This document shows, one piece after another, positions 51,072-59,435 of a stretch of 64,000 nt of DNA (the stretch's first letter is position 1; every line of letters starts with the position of its first letter). The stretch comes from Mycobacterium sp. ELW1. GTDB taxonomy: Bacteria; Actinomycetota; Actinomycetes; Mycobacteriales; Mycobacteriaceae. The notes beneath the pieces were generated by a model. The model was given only the letters and a program-made list of their open reading frames with translations. It made no database searches and was not told the DNA's origin. The DNA lies in NCBI RefSeq assembly GCF_008329905.1, contig NZ_CP032156.1:157757-221756 (forward strand). Direction: 5' to 3'. The translations under genes were made by a program, and so were the position numbers.

Positions 51072-51710
51072 ATGGCACTGACTGCACTGGGCCTGTTCGC
51101 GATGTTGATGCTGGTGATCGGGGCCTGTCGGCGCCGGATCCAGCTGGCCCGCATCGGCGACAGCGGCAACCGGCGGGGTTGGCGGCCCGACGGCACCCTG
51201 GAATGGTGGGCGCTCGCGCTCGCCGACGTGGGCTATCTGCTGGTCGGCGTCGGCGCCCCAGCGGCGGCCCTGGCCGGGCTCGCCCCACTGCGTTTCGCCG
51301 ACCATCTGCTGGTTCATGCGACTGGGATCGCGGTTGCGGTGGTGGGCATCGGGCTGACCTTGCAGGCCCAGCTGGGGTTGGGGGCCTCGTGGCGGATCGG
51401 GGTTGATGAGACCGAACGCACCGAGCTGGTCACCGGCGGCCCGTTCGCGATTGTGCGCAACCCGATCTTCACCACACTGCTGCTCACCCTGACCGGCCTG
51501 ACGCTGATGGTGCCCAACCCGATAGCGATCGCCGGCCTGCTGATCGCGATCGCCGGCATCCAGCTGCAGGTGCGCGAAGTGGAAGAGCCCTACCTGCGCC
51601 GCGTCCACGGCCACACCTACCGCGACTACACCACCCGAGTGGGGCGCTTCCTACCGTGGCTCGGCCGCACCAGAGATGAGACCAATGATGCTGCCCGACA
51701 CTACACCTGA
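51072..51710 (+). CDS. ICMT-like membrane methyltransferase (first copy)
   Basis: A 212-aa protein with four or five membrane helices and the isoprenylcysteine-carboxyl-methyltransferase signature (GPFAIVRNPIFTTLLL, VEEPYLRRVHGHTYRDYTTR). AGGAG precedes ATG 51072. Bacterial members methylate small membrane substrates; substrate unknown. It leads a plus-strand operon divergent from the CtpG/CmtR pair and resembles the gene at 53772. Confidence 0.78.
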   Translation: MALTALGLFAMLMLVIGACRRRIQLARIGDSGNRRGWRPDGTLEWWALALADVGYLLVGVGAPAAALAGLAPLRFADHLLVHATGIAVAVVGIGLTLQAQLGLGASWRIGVDETERTELVTGGPFAIVRNPIFTTLLLTLTGLTLMVPNPIAIAGLLIAIAGIQLQVREVEEPYLRRVHGHTYRDYTTRVGRFLPWLGRTRDETNDAARHYT

Positions 51711-52388
51711 CTTCGACACGGTCGAGGCGACGGCGGCGTTTGTCGACCTGGCCGGCTACAGCATCCTCACCGAAATCTGCGGCGACCACGAAGCCGCCCA
51801 GCTCGCCGCGCGCTTGCCGACCTGGCACAGGCTGCACTACAACCGGGCGTGAGGCTGGTGAAGACGATCGGGGACGCGGTCATGTTGACCGCCGACACAC
51901 CCACCCAGATGCTGGCCACCCTCACCGACCTGGCAGAGCAGGTCGCCGGCGAGGACGGGTTCCTGGCGCTGCGCGCCGGAATCCATCACGGACCCGTCAT
52001 CGCCCGCGGCGGCGACGTGTTCGGCCACACCGTCAACATCGCCGCCCGCATCACCGCACTCGCCGGGGCCGGCCACGCCGTGATCACCGACCCGATCGCG
52101 GCTGCCGCTACCCGACAAGGCCTGTCCACCCCAGCGATCGGTGCTCCGCCGCTGCGCAGCATCACCACCCCGATTCCGCTACACACGCTGGCCCTGACCG
52201 AGGCCCGCTACCCCCGCGACCCGGTCTGCGGCATGCGGATCAACCCGGAAACCGCCCGGGCGCGACGCCGCTACCAGGACCGGGATTGGTGGTTCTGCTC
52301 GACCGACTGCGCCCACCAATTCACCACCACCCCAAGCACTTACACATCGACACTCCCGGTCACCGCCAGTGAACGGCAGCCGACATGA
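51685..52388 (+). pseudogene. Class III nucleotide cyclase with C-terminal YHS domain, frameshifted
   Basis: The first frame gives the cyclase start (AAFVDLAGYSILTEICGDHE) and then stops at 51851 after a nonsense run. A second frame gives ALADLAQAALQPGVRLVKTI then GDAVML and the rest. A frameshift near 51811-51815 would rejoin them. The second frame ends with a YHS-like metal domain (RDPVCGMRINPE, WWFCSTDCAHQF). It may be a true pseudogene or a sequencing error; the downstream frame alone could start at GTG 51849. Confidence 0.75.
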
Positions 52389-53029
52389 GCCGCCCCTGGG
52401 GCCGCAACCGGCTCAAATTCGCCCTGGCCGGACCGCTGTTCGAAGCCGGCAACCGGTTCATCCCCGGCCGACCCCATGACCGGCTCGCCCAGCTCGTCGC
52501 CGACCAGAAACCGAAACGAGTGCTCGAACTGTGCGGCGGCACCGGCTACGCCGCCCGCCTGCTCGCCCGCAAATCCCCGAGCACACGAGTGGATTGCCTC
52601 GACATCTCCCCGGAAATGCTGGCCGTCGGCCGCCGCTACCTCACCCGCGCCGGGATCGGTACCGTGGCGCTGCATGAAGGTGACGCCGCCGCACTGCCGT
52701 TCGGCAATGACACCTTCGACGTGGTGATGAGCGTGTTCGGCTGGCACGAACTGCCCACCGACATCCGCCACCGCGCCATCGACGAAGCCATCCGCGTTCT
52801 ACGTCTCGCCGGCCAGGTCATCGCCATCGACCTCGACCCACCACCCACCGCCCGCACCATCTTCGAGACCTACATGCGGCTCGCCGAACGACCCCACGCC
52901 CGCGACGTCCTGGGCACCGGCCTGGCCGACGCATTCACCGCACACGGACTGGCCGTCACCACCCATCTGCGCGCGCGCAGCTGGGCCGCCCCGTTCCAGA
53001 TCGTCCACGCCCACAAAAGAGGTATCTGA
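52385..53029 (+). CDS. SAM-dependent methyltransferase (first)
   Basis: A 214-aa class I methyltransferase with motif I VLELCGGTGYAARLLARK, motif II (VDCLDISPEM) and GDAAALPFGNDTFDVVMS. The start overlaps the cyclase/YHS stop as ATGA. No zinc or arsenic Cys set as in ArsM is visible. Substrate unknown. Confidence 0.8.
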   Translation: MSRPWGRNRLKFALAGPLFEAGNRFIPGRPHDRLAQLVADQKPKRVLELCGGTGYAARLLARKSPSTRVDCLDISPEMLAVGRRYLTRAGIGTVALHEGDAAALPFGNDTFDVVMSVFGWHELPTDIRHRAIDEAIRVLRLAGQVIAIDLDPPPTARTIFETYMRLAERPHARDVLGTGLADAFTAHGLAVTTHLRARSWAAPFQIVHAHKRGI

Positions 53030-53692
53030 ATGGCGCGCACCAGCCGCATCCTGCTCACCGCGTTCGTCATCGCCGCCATGGCGATCGGGGCGCTGGTCTA
53101 CCTGTCAGTGCGCGACCGCGACTCGACCACCACGGCACAGCCCGATACCGGCGAGGCCGGGCAGGTGGTGCGCGAGAACAGCCACCGACTCAACACGGTG
53201 CCCGACAGCACGGTGACGTTCGTGGAGTTTCTCGACTTCGAATGCGAGGGCTGCCGCGCGGTCTACCCAGAGATCGAAAAAGCGCGGGCCGAATACGGCG
53301 ACCGGGTGAATTTCGTGATCCGCTACTTCCCGCTGCAAGCCCACGTCAACGCCGAGCGGGCCGCCCGCGCGGTGGAAGCCGCCGCCCAGCAAGGCCAACT
53401 GGAGGCGATGTATCGCAAAATGTATGACACCCAAGCCCAGTGGGGTGAAAAGCAAACCCCAGCCGATGACGTATTCCGCGGATTCGCAACAGAACTCGGC
53501 CTGGACATGGCCGAGTTCGACGCGGCCTACGCCAATCCCGCCACCCTCGAACGCATCCAACTCGACATGGCCGACGGCCGCGCCTTGGGCGTGCAGGGCA
53601 CCCCGACCTTCTTCCTCAACGACACCCGCATCCAGCCACACAGCTATGAAGACCTAGCCCAGGCCTTCGATCAAGCGCTCGCCGAGAACTAG
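53030..53692 (+). CDS. DsbA-like membrane-anchored thiol oxidoreductase
   Basis: A 220-aa protein with an N-terminal membrane helix (LLTAFVIAAMAIGALVYLSV), active site CEGC (DFECEGCRAVYPEIEK), and cis-Pro loop GVQGTPTFFLND. Faces the outside of the membrane. Starts directly after the previous stop. Confidence 0.88.
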   Translation: MARTSRILLTAFVIAAMAIGALVYLSVRDRDSTTTAQPDTGEAGQVVRENSHRLNTVPDSTVTFVEFLDFECEGCRAVYPEIEKARAEYGDRVNFVIRYFPLQAHVNAERAARAVEAAAQQGQLEAMYRKMYDTQAQWGEKQTPADDVFRGFATELGLDMAEFDAAYANPATLERIQLDMADGRALGVQGTPTFFLNDTRIQPHSYEDLAQAFDQALAEN

Positions 53693-53771
53693 GCGCGGCC
53701 TGCCGCATCCATCGGCTTGACCGCCCCTCTCCACATCGACACTCATCTCAGTCCGGCCAGGAGGTTCACCC

Positions 53772-54383
53772 ATGCCCGCCACCGCGCTCGTTCTCTACCT
53801 GGTCTTTGCCGTCTTAGGGTTCGGCTGGCGCAGCTGGACCCAGCACCGCCGCACCGGCTCGACCGGGTTTCGCGGCATCCACGGCCGGCCTGGCTCGCTG
53901 GAATGGTTCGCCGGCGCCGGATTCATCGCTGCCATCCTCGCCGGGGCGGCCGCACCGCTGCTGCAACTGCTCGGCATCCTCACCCCGATCGCGCTCCTGC
54001 AGGCGCCGTGGATTCAGGTGGGCGGGACGGTGCTGGCGGTGGCGGGTATCGCGGCCACCCTCTACGCCCAGCGCGACATGGGCGAGTCCTGGCGGATTGG
54101 CGTCGACCCCAGTGAGACCACCACATTGGTGCTCCGTGGTGTGTTCGGGCTGGTGCGCAACCCCATCTTCACCGCGATGCTGATCTTCGCCGCCGGCATC
54201 ACCCTGATGACCCCCAACCCGCTCGCCCTGGTCGCGTTCGTCGTGCTGCTGGCCACCATCGAGCTGCAGGTCCGCGTCGTCGAAGAGCCCTATCTCAACG
54301 CTATCCACGGCCAGGCCTACCGGGACTACTGTGAGACGGTCGGCCGGTTTGTTCCCCACATCGGACGCACCCGAATCGTCTGA
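53772..54383 (+). CDS. ICMT-like membrane methyltransferase (second copy)
   Basis: A 203-aa paralogue of the gene at 51072, same motifs (GVFGLVRNPIFTAMLIFAAG, VVEEPYLNAIHGQAYRDYCE). AGGAGG lies upstream of ATG 53772. Two copies in one operon are unusual. Confidence 0.78.
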   Translation: MPATALVLYLVFAVLGFGWRSWTQHRRTGSTGFRGIHGRPGSLEWFAGAGFIAAILAGAAAPLLQLLGILTPIALLQAPWIQVGGTVLAVAGIAATLYAQRDMGESWRIGVDPSETTTLVLRGVFGLVRNPIFTAMLIFAAGITLMTPNPLALVAFVVLLATIELQVRVVEEPYLNAIHGQAYRDYCETVGRFVPHIGRTRIV

Positions 54384-54409
54384 CTGGCCGACTCGAATCG
54401 AGGTGAACC

Positions 54410-55039
54410 ATGGCCACCGGTGATCGCACCGCCCGATGGAACCGATACTGGGACAAGAAATCCCGTACCTACGACCGCGAAATCGGATTCTTTGACCGCC
54501 ACCTGTTCGGCGACTCCCGCCAATGGGTCTGCAGCCAAGCGGCCGGCACCACCCTGGAAGTCGCCGTCGGCACCGGCCTCAACCTCGAGTTCTACCCCGA
54601 CACCGTCACGCTGACCGGGATCGACTGGAGCGAACAGATGCTCGACCTGGCTCGTCAACGTGCCGCCGACCTCGGCCACCCCGCCACGCTGCAACAAGCC
54701 GACGCCCACCACCTACCGTTCGACGACGCCACCTTCGACACCGTCGTCTGCACCTTCGGGCTCTGCGCCATCCCCGACCACACCAAAGCCCTCAACGAAA
54801 TGACCCGCGTCCTGCGCCCCGGCGGACAACTCATCCTGGTCGATCACATCCGCAGCAGCGTCGCCCCCGCCCGAGCCGTGCAACGCTTCCTCGAACTGTT
54901 CACCGTTCCCCTCGGCGGCGAACACTTCCTGCGCCGCCCCCTCAACCACATCCGCAACGACCCCAACCTCGACATCGAACGCGTCGAACGCTTCAAACTC
55001 GGCCTCGTCGAACGCCTCACCGCCCGCAAACCCACGTAA
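54410..55039 (+). CDS. SAM-dependent methyltransferase (second)
   Basis: A 209-aa class I methyltransferase with motif I TTLEVAVGTGLNLEFYP, motif II TGIDWSEQMLDLA and post-motif LRPGGQLILVDHI. It is the last gene of the element; 127 bp with no gene separate it from the right end. Confidence 0.8.
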   Translation: MATGDRTARWNRYWDKKSRTYDREIGFFDRHLFGDSRQWVCSQAAGTTLEVAVGTGLNLEFYPDTVTLTGIDWSEQMLDLARQRAADLGHPATLQQADAHHLPFDDATFDTVVCTFGLCAIPDHTKALNEMTRVLRPGGQLILVDHIRSSVAPARAVQRFLELFTVPLGGEHFLRRPLNHIRNDPNLDIERVERFKLGLVERLTARKPT

Positions 55040-55145
55040 CCCGAGGCGAACTCACCGACCATCCAGCTAGAGCTGTCCCACATCAACAGCTCAGCCGCGC
55101 CCTCGAAGGCTCCAAAGACTCCGACTGATGACCGGCCCCGGTGAA

Positions 55146-55172
55146 CGGATTGACTAGTGCAGATAAGTGCGG
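55146..55172 (-). repeat. Right end of the element: inverted repeat and core
   Basis: Reverse complement begins CCGCAC, then the plus strand inside reads CTAGTGCAGATAA before GTGCGG. The core at 55167-55172 is in direct orientation with that at 40355. Confidence 0.75.
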
Positions 55173-55495
55173 CCGTAGCGGTCGCGCGCATCCTGGCTGG
55201 CATCAGCGATTAAGGAGACCCGTTGGTTCAGCAGTGTGGAGGCAGCGAACTCCGACGCTTGCTTGCCCCAGCACGCCTCGGTGTAGCCCGGGCGTTTCGT
55301 CTCCGGGGTGAAGATGCCCAGGATGCGCACCCGCAGCCGGCCCCGGACATCATCGACGACGTCGACGGTGTCACCGTCAACGACACGCAGCACCGTCACG
55401 GTGGCAGGTGCTGCCTCCACTGGCGCAGCGCACGCCGACACCGGCGTCGCCGCCACCGCCGCGAGCAACAGCGCCGTCGCCAAAAGTGTTCTCAT
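55167..55495 (-). pseudogene. 5' part of a secreted thermonuclease gene split by the inserted element
   Basis: ATG 55495 begins a signal peptide (MRTLLATALLLAAVAATPVS), followed by the nuclease core (TVLRVVDGDTVDV, RLRVRILGIFTPETK, RDRYGRT). The reading then runs into the element and stops at 55154. Joined to 40360-40153 it becomes a complete 176-aa protein. One oddity: the usual Asp of the GIDTPE loop is Phe (GIFTPE), so activity of the original enzyme is uncertain. Confidence 0.88.
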
Positions 55496-55552
55496 CTCTT
55501 CATTTTCAGTGCTCCCGACGGGGACGGCCTGCACATTTTTCGCGCTGCCGGG

Positions 55553-56266
55553 TCACTGGCCGACAAGATCTCTGATCAGCGCCTCCACACGCTCGGCGCT
55601 GCCGGGGTCGAGCAGCTGGCCCGCCTCCACCGACTCCACCAGCTGAGCTGACAGCCCACCCACCGCGGCCGCCTCACCGGCGCTCAGATTCGCCCGCCGC
55701 CGCGCCGCGTACAGCCGTTGGCCCAGCGAGGCACCCGGATGCGCCGCGGCCTTGAGCATCAATTCGTCGTAGCGGCCTCGGATCAACCCCAGCGACTTAA
55801 CCACCTCGGCAGGTGAGCCCTGACTGTGACGCATCGCCCGGGCGGCCAGGGCCTCCAACTTGCGCAGGTCGGCCAGGATCGTCGAGGCGCGCTCAACGAA
55901 GTCCGGCGACGCTGACGGGGGCAGATCGTCGATCGCGGTGTCGAAACGGGTGAGGGTCAGCTTGAGCGCATCGGCCACGAGCACCGAGCTTTCGGAACTG
56001 TCAGCAGAGTCCGTGACCACTTCATCGGCCGGCGCGCCTGCCCGAATGCGCGCTATCGTTCCCGCCGGCCACTGCAAAAGTTCCTCAAGAGTATGCCTTG
56101 TGCGCTCCCGGGGCCACGACCGGCCTTTCTCGAAATGGATCAGCGCCGGGGCGGTGATAATTTTCCGGCGCGCCAGTTCACGCTGCGAGATGCCCAATTC
56201 GCGACGGCGAGCTGCGACAGCGGCACCCGCGCGGGCAATGCCGTCGTCTGCTGCGCCGTCCTCCAC
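55553..56266 (-). CDS. XRE-family regulator
   Basis: About 237 aa from GTG 56266; ATG 56401 would add 45 residues with no conserved pattern. N-terminal HTH: RRRELGISQRELARRKIIT; a helical middle; a second HTH-like region near the C-terminus (ARRRANLSAGEAAAVGGLSA). It is divergent from the WhiB-like gene across a group of GCTAA/TTAGC sites, which it may bind. Confidence 0.72.
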   Translation of the reverse strand: MEDGAADDGIARAGAAVAARRRELGISQRELARRKIITAPALIHFEKGRSWPRERTRHTLEELLQWPAGTIARIRAGAPADEVVTDSADSSESSVLVADALKLTLTRFDTAIDDLPPSASPDFVERASTILADLRKLEALAARAMRHSQGSPAEVVKSLGLIRGRYDELMLKAAAHPGASLGQRLYAARRRANLSAGEAAAVGGLSAQLVESVEAGQLLDPGSAERVEALIRDLVGQ

Positions 56267-56344
56267 CGCGCCAGTGTAACCAGCGGTTATCACGGTTTCG
56301 GAACATCGCAAGGCACATCCTGCCTCAAATCCAGTGAAGTACGC

Positions 56345-56460
56345 GCTAACGATAGGGCGGGGGTCCGCCGTTGGGAGGGCGCGAAACTTCACCATTGACA
56401 TTTAGCGTTAGATTGCGCGGCGCTAAATTTAGGTGCTAAAGTTCAGGTCATTCGATTAGC
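56345..56460. promoter_or_regulatory. Cluster of five GCTAA/TTAGC sites between divergent regulators
   Basis: Cores at 56345-56349, 56402-56406, 56422-56426, 56435-56439 and 56456-56460, including TTTAGCG...CGCTAAA (56401-56426) and the palindrome CTAAATTTAG (56423-56432). Probably operators for the XRE and WhiB-like pair. Confidence 0.55.
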
Positions 56461-56478
56461 TGAGTGGGAGGAGCGACG

Positions 56479-56775
56479 GTGACCGTGACACTCGAACGAC
56501 CAACGGTGCGCAGCAGCACCCAGCCATGCATTTCCGACCCCGACCGTTGGGCCGCCGGAGGCAAGGACCCGGAGTTGAAGGTCCTATGTCGTGGCTGCCC
56601 GCGGCGCTGGCAGTGCGCCAAGGACGCGCTCGACACACCCGGCGCAGCGGGCATGTGGTCGGGGGTCAACATTCCCAAAGAGGGCCGGGGCCGTAAGTTC
56701 GCGCTGCGCCAACTTCGATCACTGGCCGCCCATGGCGGCTTCAATGTCGCAGACTCGCCCGACGCCGCCGACTAA
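56479..56775 (+). CDS. WhiB-like iron-sulfur regulator
   Basis: A 98-aa protein with four cysteines at 17, 37, 40 and 46 (C-x19-CxxC-x5-C, VLCRGCPRRWQC), the WhiB [4Fe-4S] pattern, and the turn GMWSGV corresponding to G-[IV]-WGG, then a basic tail (IPKEGRGRKFALRQL). GTG 56479 is chosen because GGGAGGAG lies 5 nt upstream. WhiB proteins bind sigma-A at promoters and could act at the shared AT-rich box promoters of this plasmid. Confidence 0.85.
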   Translation: MTVTLERPTVRSSTQPCISDPDRWAAGGKDPELKVLCRGCPRRWQCAKDALDTPGAAGMWSGVNIPKEGRGRKFALRQLRSLAAHGGFNVADSPDAAD

Positions 56776-57270
56776 CACCGGCGGGGCGATCATGGGCACC
56801 CTCTGCCGGAGCCGAAACACGCCGCACGAGCACGCAATTGCGGCGCGACGCGACGCAGCCGCGCCGCTGAAAGCCGTTCAGATCCAGAAGTCGAATACGA
56901 AGTTGCGCACTGGTTTGAGGTGCAGGACACCTACCCCTACGGTGTCGATATACACGCCTTGCATATCTGTTTTTCCGGGGGCCGTGCGTCGTTCACTGCA
57001 AGTGCGTGGAAGCGGCAAACGTTCCCCACATGAAGGCGCTATATCCGCCACACCATCGGCTGTGTACATCGTTGGCAGACCACATAGCCAAATCGGTCGA
57101 CCTGTTCGGGCCTCCATGCCCGGACGAACGGGGTTGCGCGACGGCGCGGTCGCGCACTATTGGCGGCATAGCCTGTCGGCGGGCACCGCCAGCCCGCGTG
57201 ACGCCTGTGACAGATGGTGCGGCGTGTCATCCGGTTAATGGCGCCGCGATACGGCATGCTCCCTAAAGAC

Positions 57271-57315
57271 GGCGGATATCCGCCGACACGAAGTACTAGG
57301 CGGATATCCGCCTAG
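57271..57315. repeat. Pair of GGCGGATATCCGCC palindromes
   Basis: First copy 57271-57284; second copy at 57299-57312 extends to the perfect 20-bp CTAGGCGGATATCCGCCTAG (57296-57315). Centres are 28 bp apart. Confidence 0.85.
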
Positions 57316-57459
57316 CGGTAGTAGTTCGAGCGCCGACTGAAAGGACCACTCCCGGCTGGCTTTTCGCCGGCCTGACCAAGTTCGCAACACAACTACATAA
57401 CCATCGTGCGATAACGCCCCAACGGCGAAACCCCCGGCCCGAAGGCCGAGGGTCGGCCA

Positions 57460-57479
57460 GTTCGAGCTGCAACTCGAAC
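57460..57479. repeat. Hairpin before rep
   Basis: GTTCGAG-CTGCAA-CTCGAAC, 7-bp perfect stem, 43 bp before ATG 57523. Confidence 0.6.
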
Positions 57480-57522
57480 CGATTTGGTGCTTTCGCGAAA
57501 ATCCCCCTCGAAGGGAATCGTC

Positions 57523-58740
57523 ATGAAAGACGCATTCCACGGTAGCGCACGCCGTGCGCACGGTCTAGTTACCACGTCCCGTGGATCTACCGACACCATC
57601 GTCCATCCGTACCGCGGGAGTACGCGGTTCTCACCGCGGCGCGGCACCGCTCACACTGCGCCGGTCTGGATCCAGCGCGCCGGCGGCCACTGCTTCGACC
57701 GCCTCCCGCGAATCGTCCTGGAGCTCGACACCGCGTGGTCCGCGATTCCGTGCTGGACCGGTCGAGCCCGGCGCTGGGTCCGCGAAACCGTTCCGGCCGC
57801 CTACGAGCTGCGCTATGACACCCATGTCCGTCCGGTGATGCCGAACAATGCGGTGAGCCTGAGATCCCTTGTGGCAGTAGCAGAGGCGCGGGCGTCGTTC
57901 GCCGATCACCGCACCGGGCGGAATTGCCGTCCTACCAACGCGCGGCTATCTGAGATGACCGGCTTGTCAGTGCGCACTGTCCAGCGCGCGTCGACGGCGC
58001 TGCGGCTACTGGGTGTGGCGACCGAGGTGATGCGGGGCCGTCAGCGCACACGGCCGGAGCGACTTGCCAGCTGGCGGGTTGGGGATAAAGGCCGTGGATG
58101 GGCATCAGTTTGGGCGTTGCACGACAGTCGGATTCAATCGCTGTCACCCCATCCCGGAGGGTCTCTCTTAGCTTCTAAAACCTCACCTAAGATTGTTCTC
58201 ACTACCAAAAACCGTCGCATTCGCGCCGGTAGCAGCGCCGCTGCGCGGCGCCCTAGCCCGAACGAGAACGGGCTAGCGCTGGCAAACGAGTGGATCGCCG
58301 ACGAGCAAACCCCGTTGTGGGCCCGTCGGTATCGGACGGGCACACCGTGGGCCGGGGTGTTGGCCAAGCCCGCCGCGCACGGCTGGACTCCGCGGGATGT
58401 CAACGCGCTGATCAGCGACTGGGCGGGTACCGGGCACTGGCTGCCCGAGAGTCCCTACAAACCGATCGGGCTGCTCGGCGCGATACTGGCTGCCCACGGC
58501 GACCTGGACAATCGTCCCGCGGCTTACGACGTGGCGCGCGAACAGGAAGAGCTCGCTCTTGCGCGCGCCCGCGTGGCTGAACAGATCGCTGCGCGCCAGA
58601 CTGATCGCGAAGCGCGCGAAGCCGGACGTGCCGCCCTCTCGGGTCCGGGGCGCGAAGCCGCCCGCCGAGCGCTCGCCGAGATTCAAGAACGCGCCAAGCG
58701 CCGACGCTACGAGAATCCCGACCAAGGCGGCGGGCGATGA
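57523..58740 (+). CDS. Putative plasmid replication initiator with winged-HTH
   Basis: A 405-aa protein. Residues ~95-175 form a winged helix-turn-helix (ARLSEMTGLSVRTVQRASTA, then LLGVATEVMRGRQRTRPERL), as in mycobacterial large-plasmid Rep proteins. Residues 230-320 (WIADEQTPLWARRYRTGTPW, HGWTPRDVNALISDWAGTGH) form another conserved-looking region, and the C-terminus is a charged helix. ATG 57523 has AAGGGAA upstream. Rep assignment rests on the HTH, the palindromes upstream and partition genes downstream. Confidence 0.65.
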   Translation: MKDAFHGSARRAHGLVTTSRGSTDTIVHPYRGSTRFSPRRGTAHTAPVWIQRAGGHCFDRLPRIVLELDTAWSAIPCWTGRARRWVRETVPAAYELRYDTHVRPVMPNNAVSLRSLVAVAEARASFADHRTGRNCRPTNARLSEMTGLSVRTVQRASTALRLLGVATEVMRGRQRTRPERLASWRVGDKGRGWASVWALHDSRIQSLSPHPGGSLLASKTSPKIVLTTKNRRIRAGSSAAARRPSPNENGLALANEWIADEQTPLWARRYRTGTPWAGVLAKPAAHGWTPRDVNALISDWAGTGHWLPESPYKPIGLLGAILAAHGDLDNRPAAYDVAREQEELALARARVAEQIAARQTDREAREAGRAALSGPGREAARRALAEIQERAKRRRYENPDQGGGR

Positions 58741-59435
58741 CGGACGCCACCCCCCAACCGGCGACGAGTTGCGTTCCGTGCCAAGTGGATCCGGAACGGT
58801 GGTTCGATCGCCATCACCGCGCCGACGCCGTCGCCGAATGTCGCGATTGCCCCGCCCGCCGCTGGTGCGCCCGGGAAGCGCTGCAGAGCCGTGCGTCCTG
58901 GGGTGTGTGGGCTGGGGTCTGGATCGACGGACGACATGAAGATGTCGCACCCCATCTGCGAGCCATCGCGACTGGAGTGTTGGCGCAGTCGGCTGCAGTC
59001 GCTGCCGTTGTCATCGGTGAGCGATTGCAGGACGCCGCGCCCGCGAGGGACCTCGGCCGGGTGTCCACGCCGTTACGCCGGCCGAGCGGGTCGCCGGTGC
59101 CGTCGTCCGTGATGACCGCGGTCCTTGCCCGCAGCAGCGGACAATGCGAGGTCCTCGCCGAGGGCTGCCGCTACACCTATGACCGGCCGGTGAGCCGACG
59201 CGTAGGGGTACCGGTCGAGGAGACATCCACTCCCCCAGAACTATTCGCCGCATGCAATGTCTGCGCCGACATGGTCGCAGTGCTCGACCCGAAGCTGGCG
59301 GCCAAGACCGGTTACGTGCTCGATAACCAACGCGACCCCACACATGTGCCCTTCTATTGGCGCCGCAGCCGGTGGGTGCTGCTTGATCGAGACGGATGGC
59401 TCACTGAAATGGCCGACGACGTCGCGACGGCGTGA
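58737..59435 (+). CDS. WhiB domain fused to an HNH-like Cys domain
   Basis: A 232-aa protein overlapping rep by ATGA. Residues 1-75: WhiB-like (Cys12, 35, 38, 44, in AECRDCPARRWC; turn WGVWAGVW). Residues 125-225: a domain with CEVLAEGCRYTYDRPVSRR and AACNVCADMVAVLDP, a CxnC/CxxC layout like HNH endonuclease zinc sites but lacking the HH catalytic pair, then FYWRRSRWVLLDRDGWL. A mycobacterial domain of unknown role. Probably a replication- or copy-control-linked regulator. Confidence 0.7.
   Translation: MTDATPQPATSCVPCQVDPERWFDRHHRADAVAECRDCPARRWCAREALQSRASWGVWAGVWIDGRHEDVAPHLRAIATGVLAQSAAVAAVVIGERLQDAAPARDLGRVSTPLRRPSGSPVPSSVMTAVLARSSGQCEVLAEGCRYTYDRPVSRRVGVPVEETSTPPELFAACNVCADMVAVLDPKLAAKTGYVLDNQRDPTHVPFYWRRSRWVLLDRDGWLTEMADDVATA

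Larger units (their letters stand above)
40355..55172. mobile_element. Tn554-like element carrying arsenic and heavy-metal resistance
   Basis: The ends are defined by the interrupted nuclease gene. The 6-bp core GTGCGG occurs at both ends (40355-40360 and 55167-55172), and imperfect inverted repeats lie just inside them. Two overlapping tyrosine recombinase genes sit at the left end, as in Tn554-type elements, which use a 6-bp core and make no target duplication beyond it. Cargo: two ArsR, ArsI/CadI, DinB-like, Acr3, two ArsC-type genes, thioredoxin-like, CtpG-like pump, CmtR-like regulator, and a methyltransferase/DsbA set. Length about 14.8 kb. Confidence 0.88.
56776..57522. other. Non-coding region upstream of rep, candidate origin
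   Basis: No supported gene in 747 bp; open frames present are short and overlap each other without conserved sequence. It contains the two palindromes at 57271-57315, a hairpin at 57460-57479, and a hairpin-like GC segment around 57434-57452. Position next to rep suggests an origin, not shown. Confidence 0.5.

Noticed and set aside
56591..57238. 215-aa plus-strand frame
   Set aside because: Overlaps the WhiB gene in another frame and continues into non-coding DNA; composition unlike a protein.
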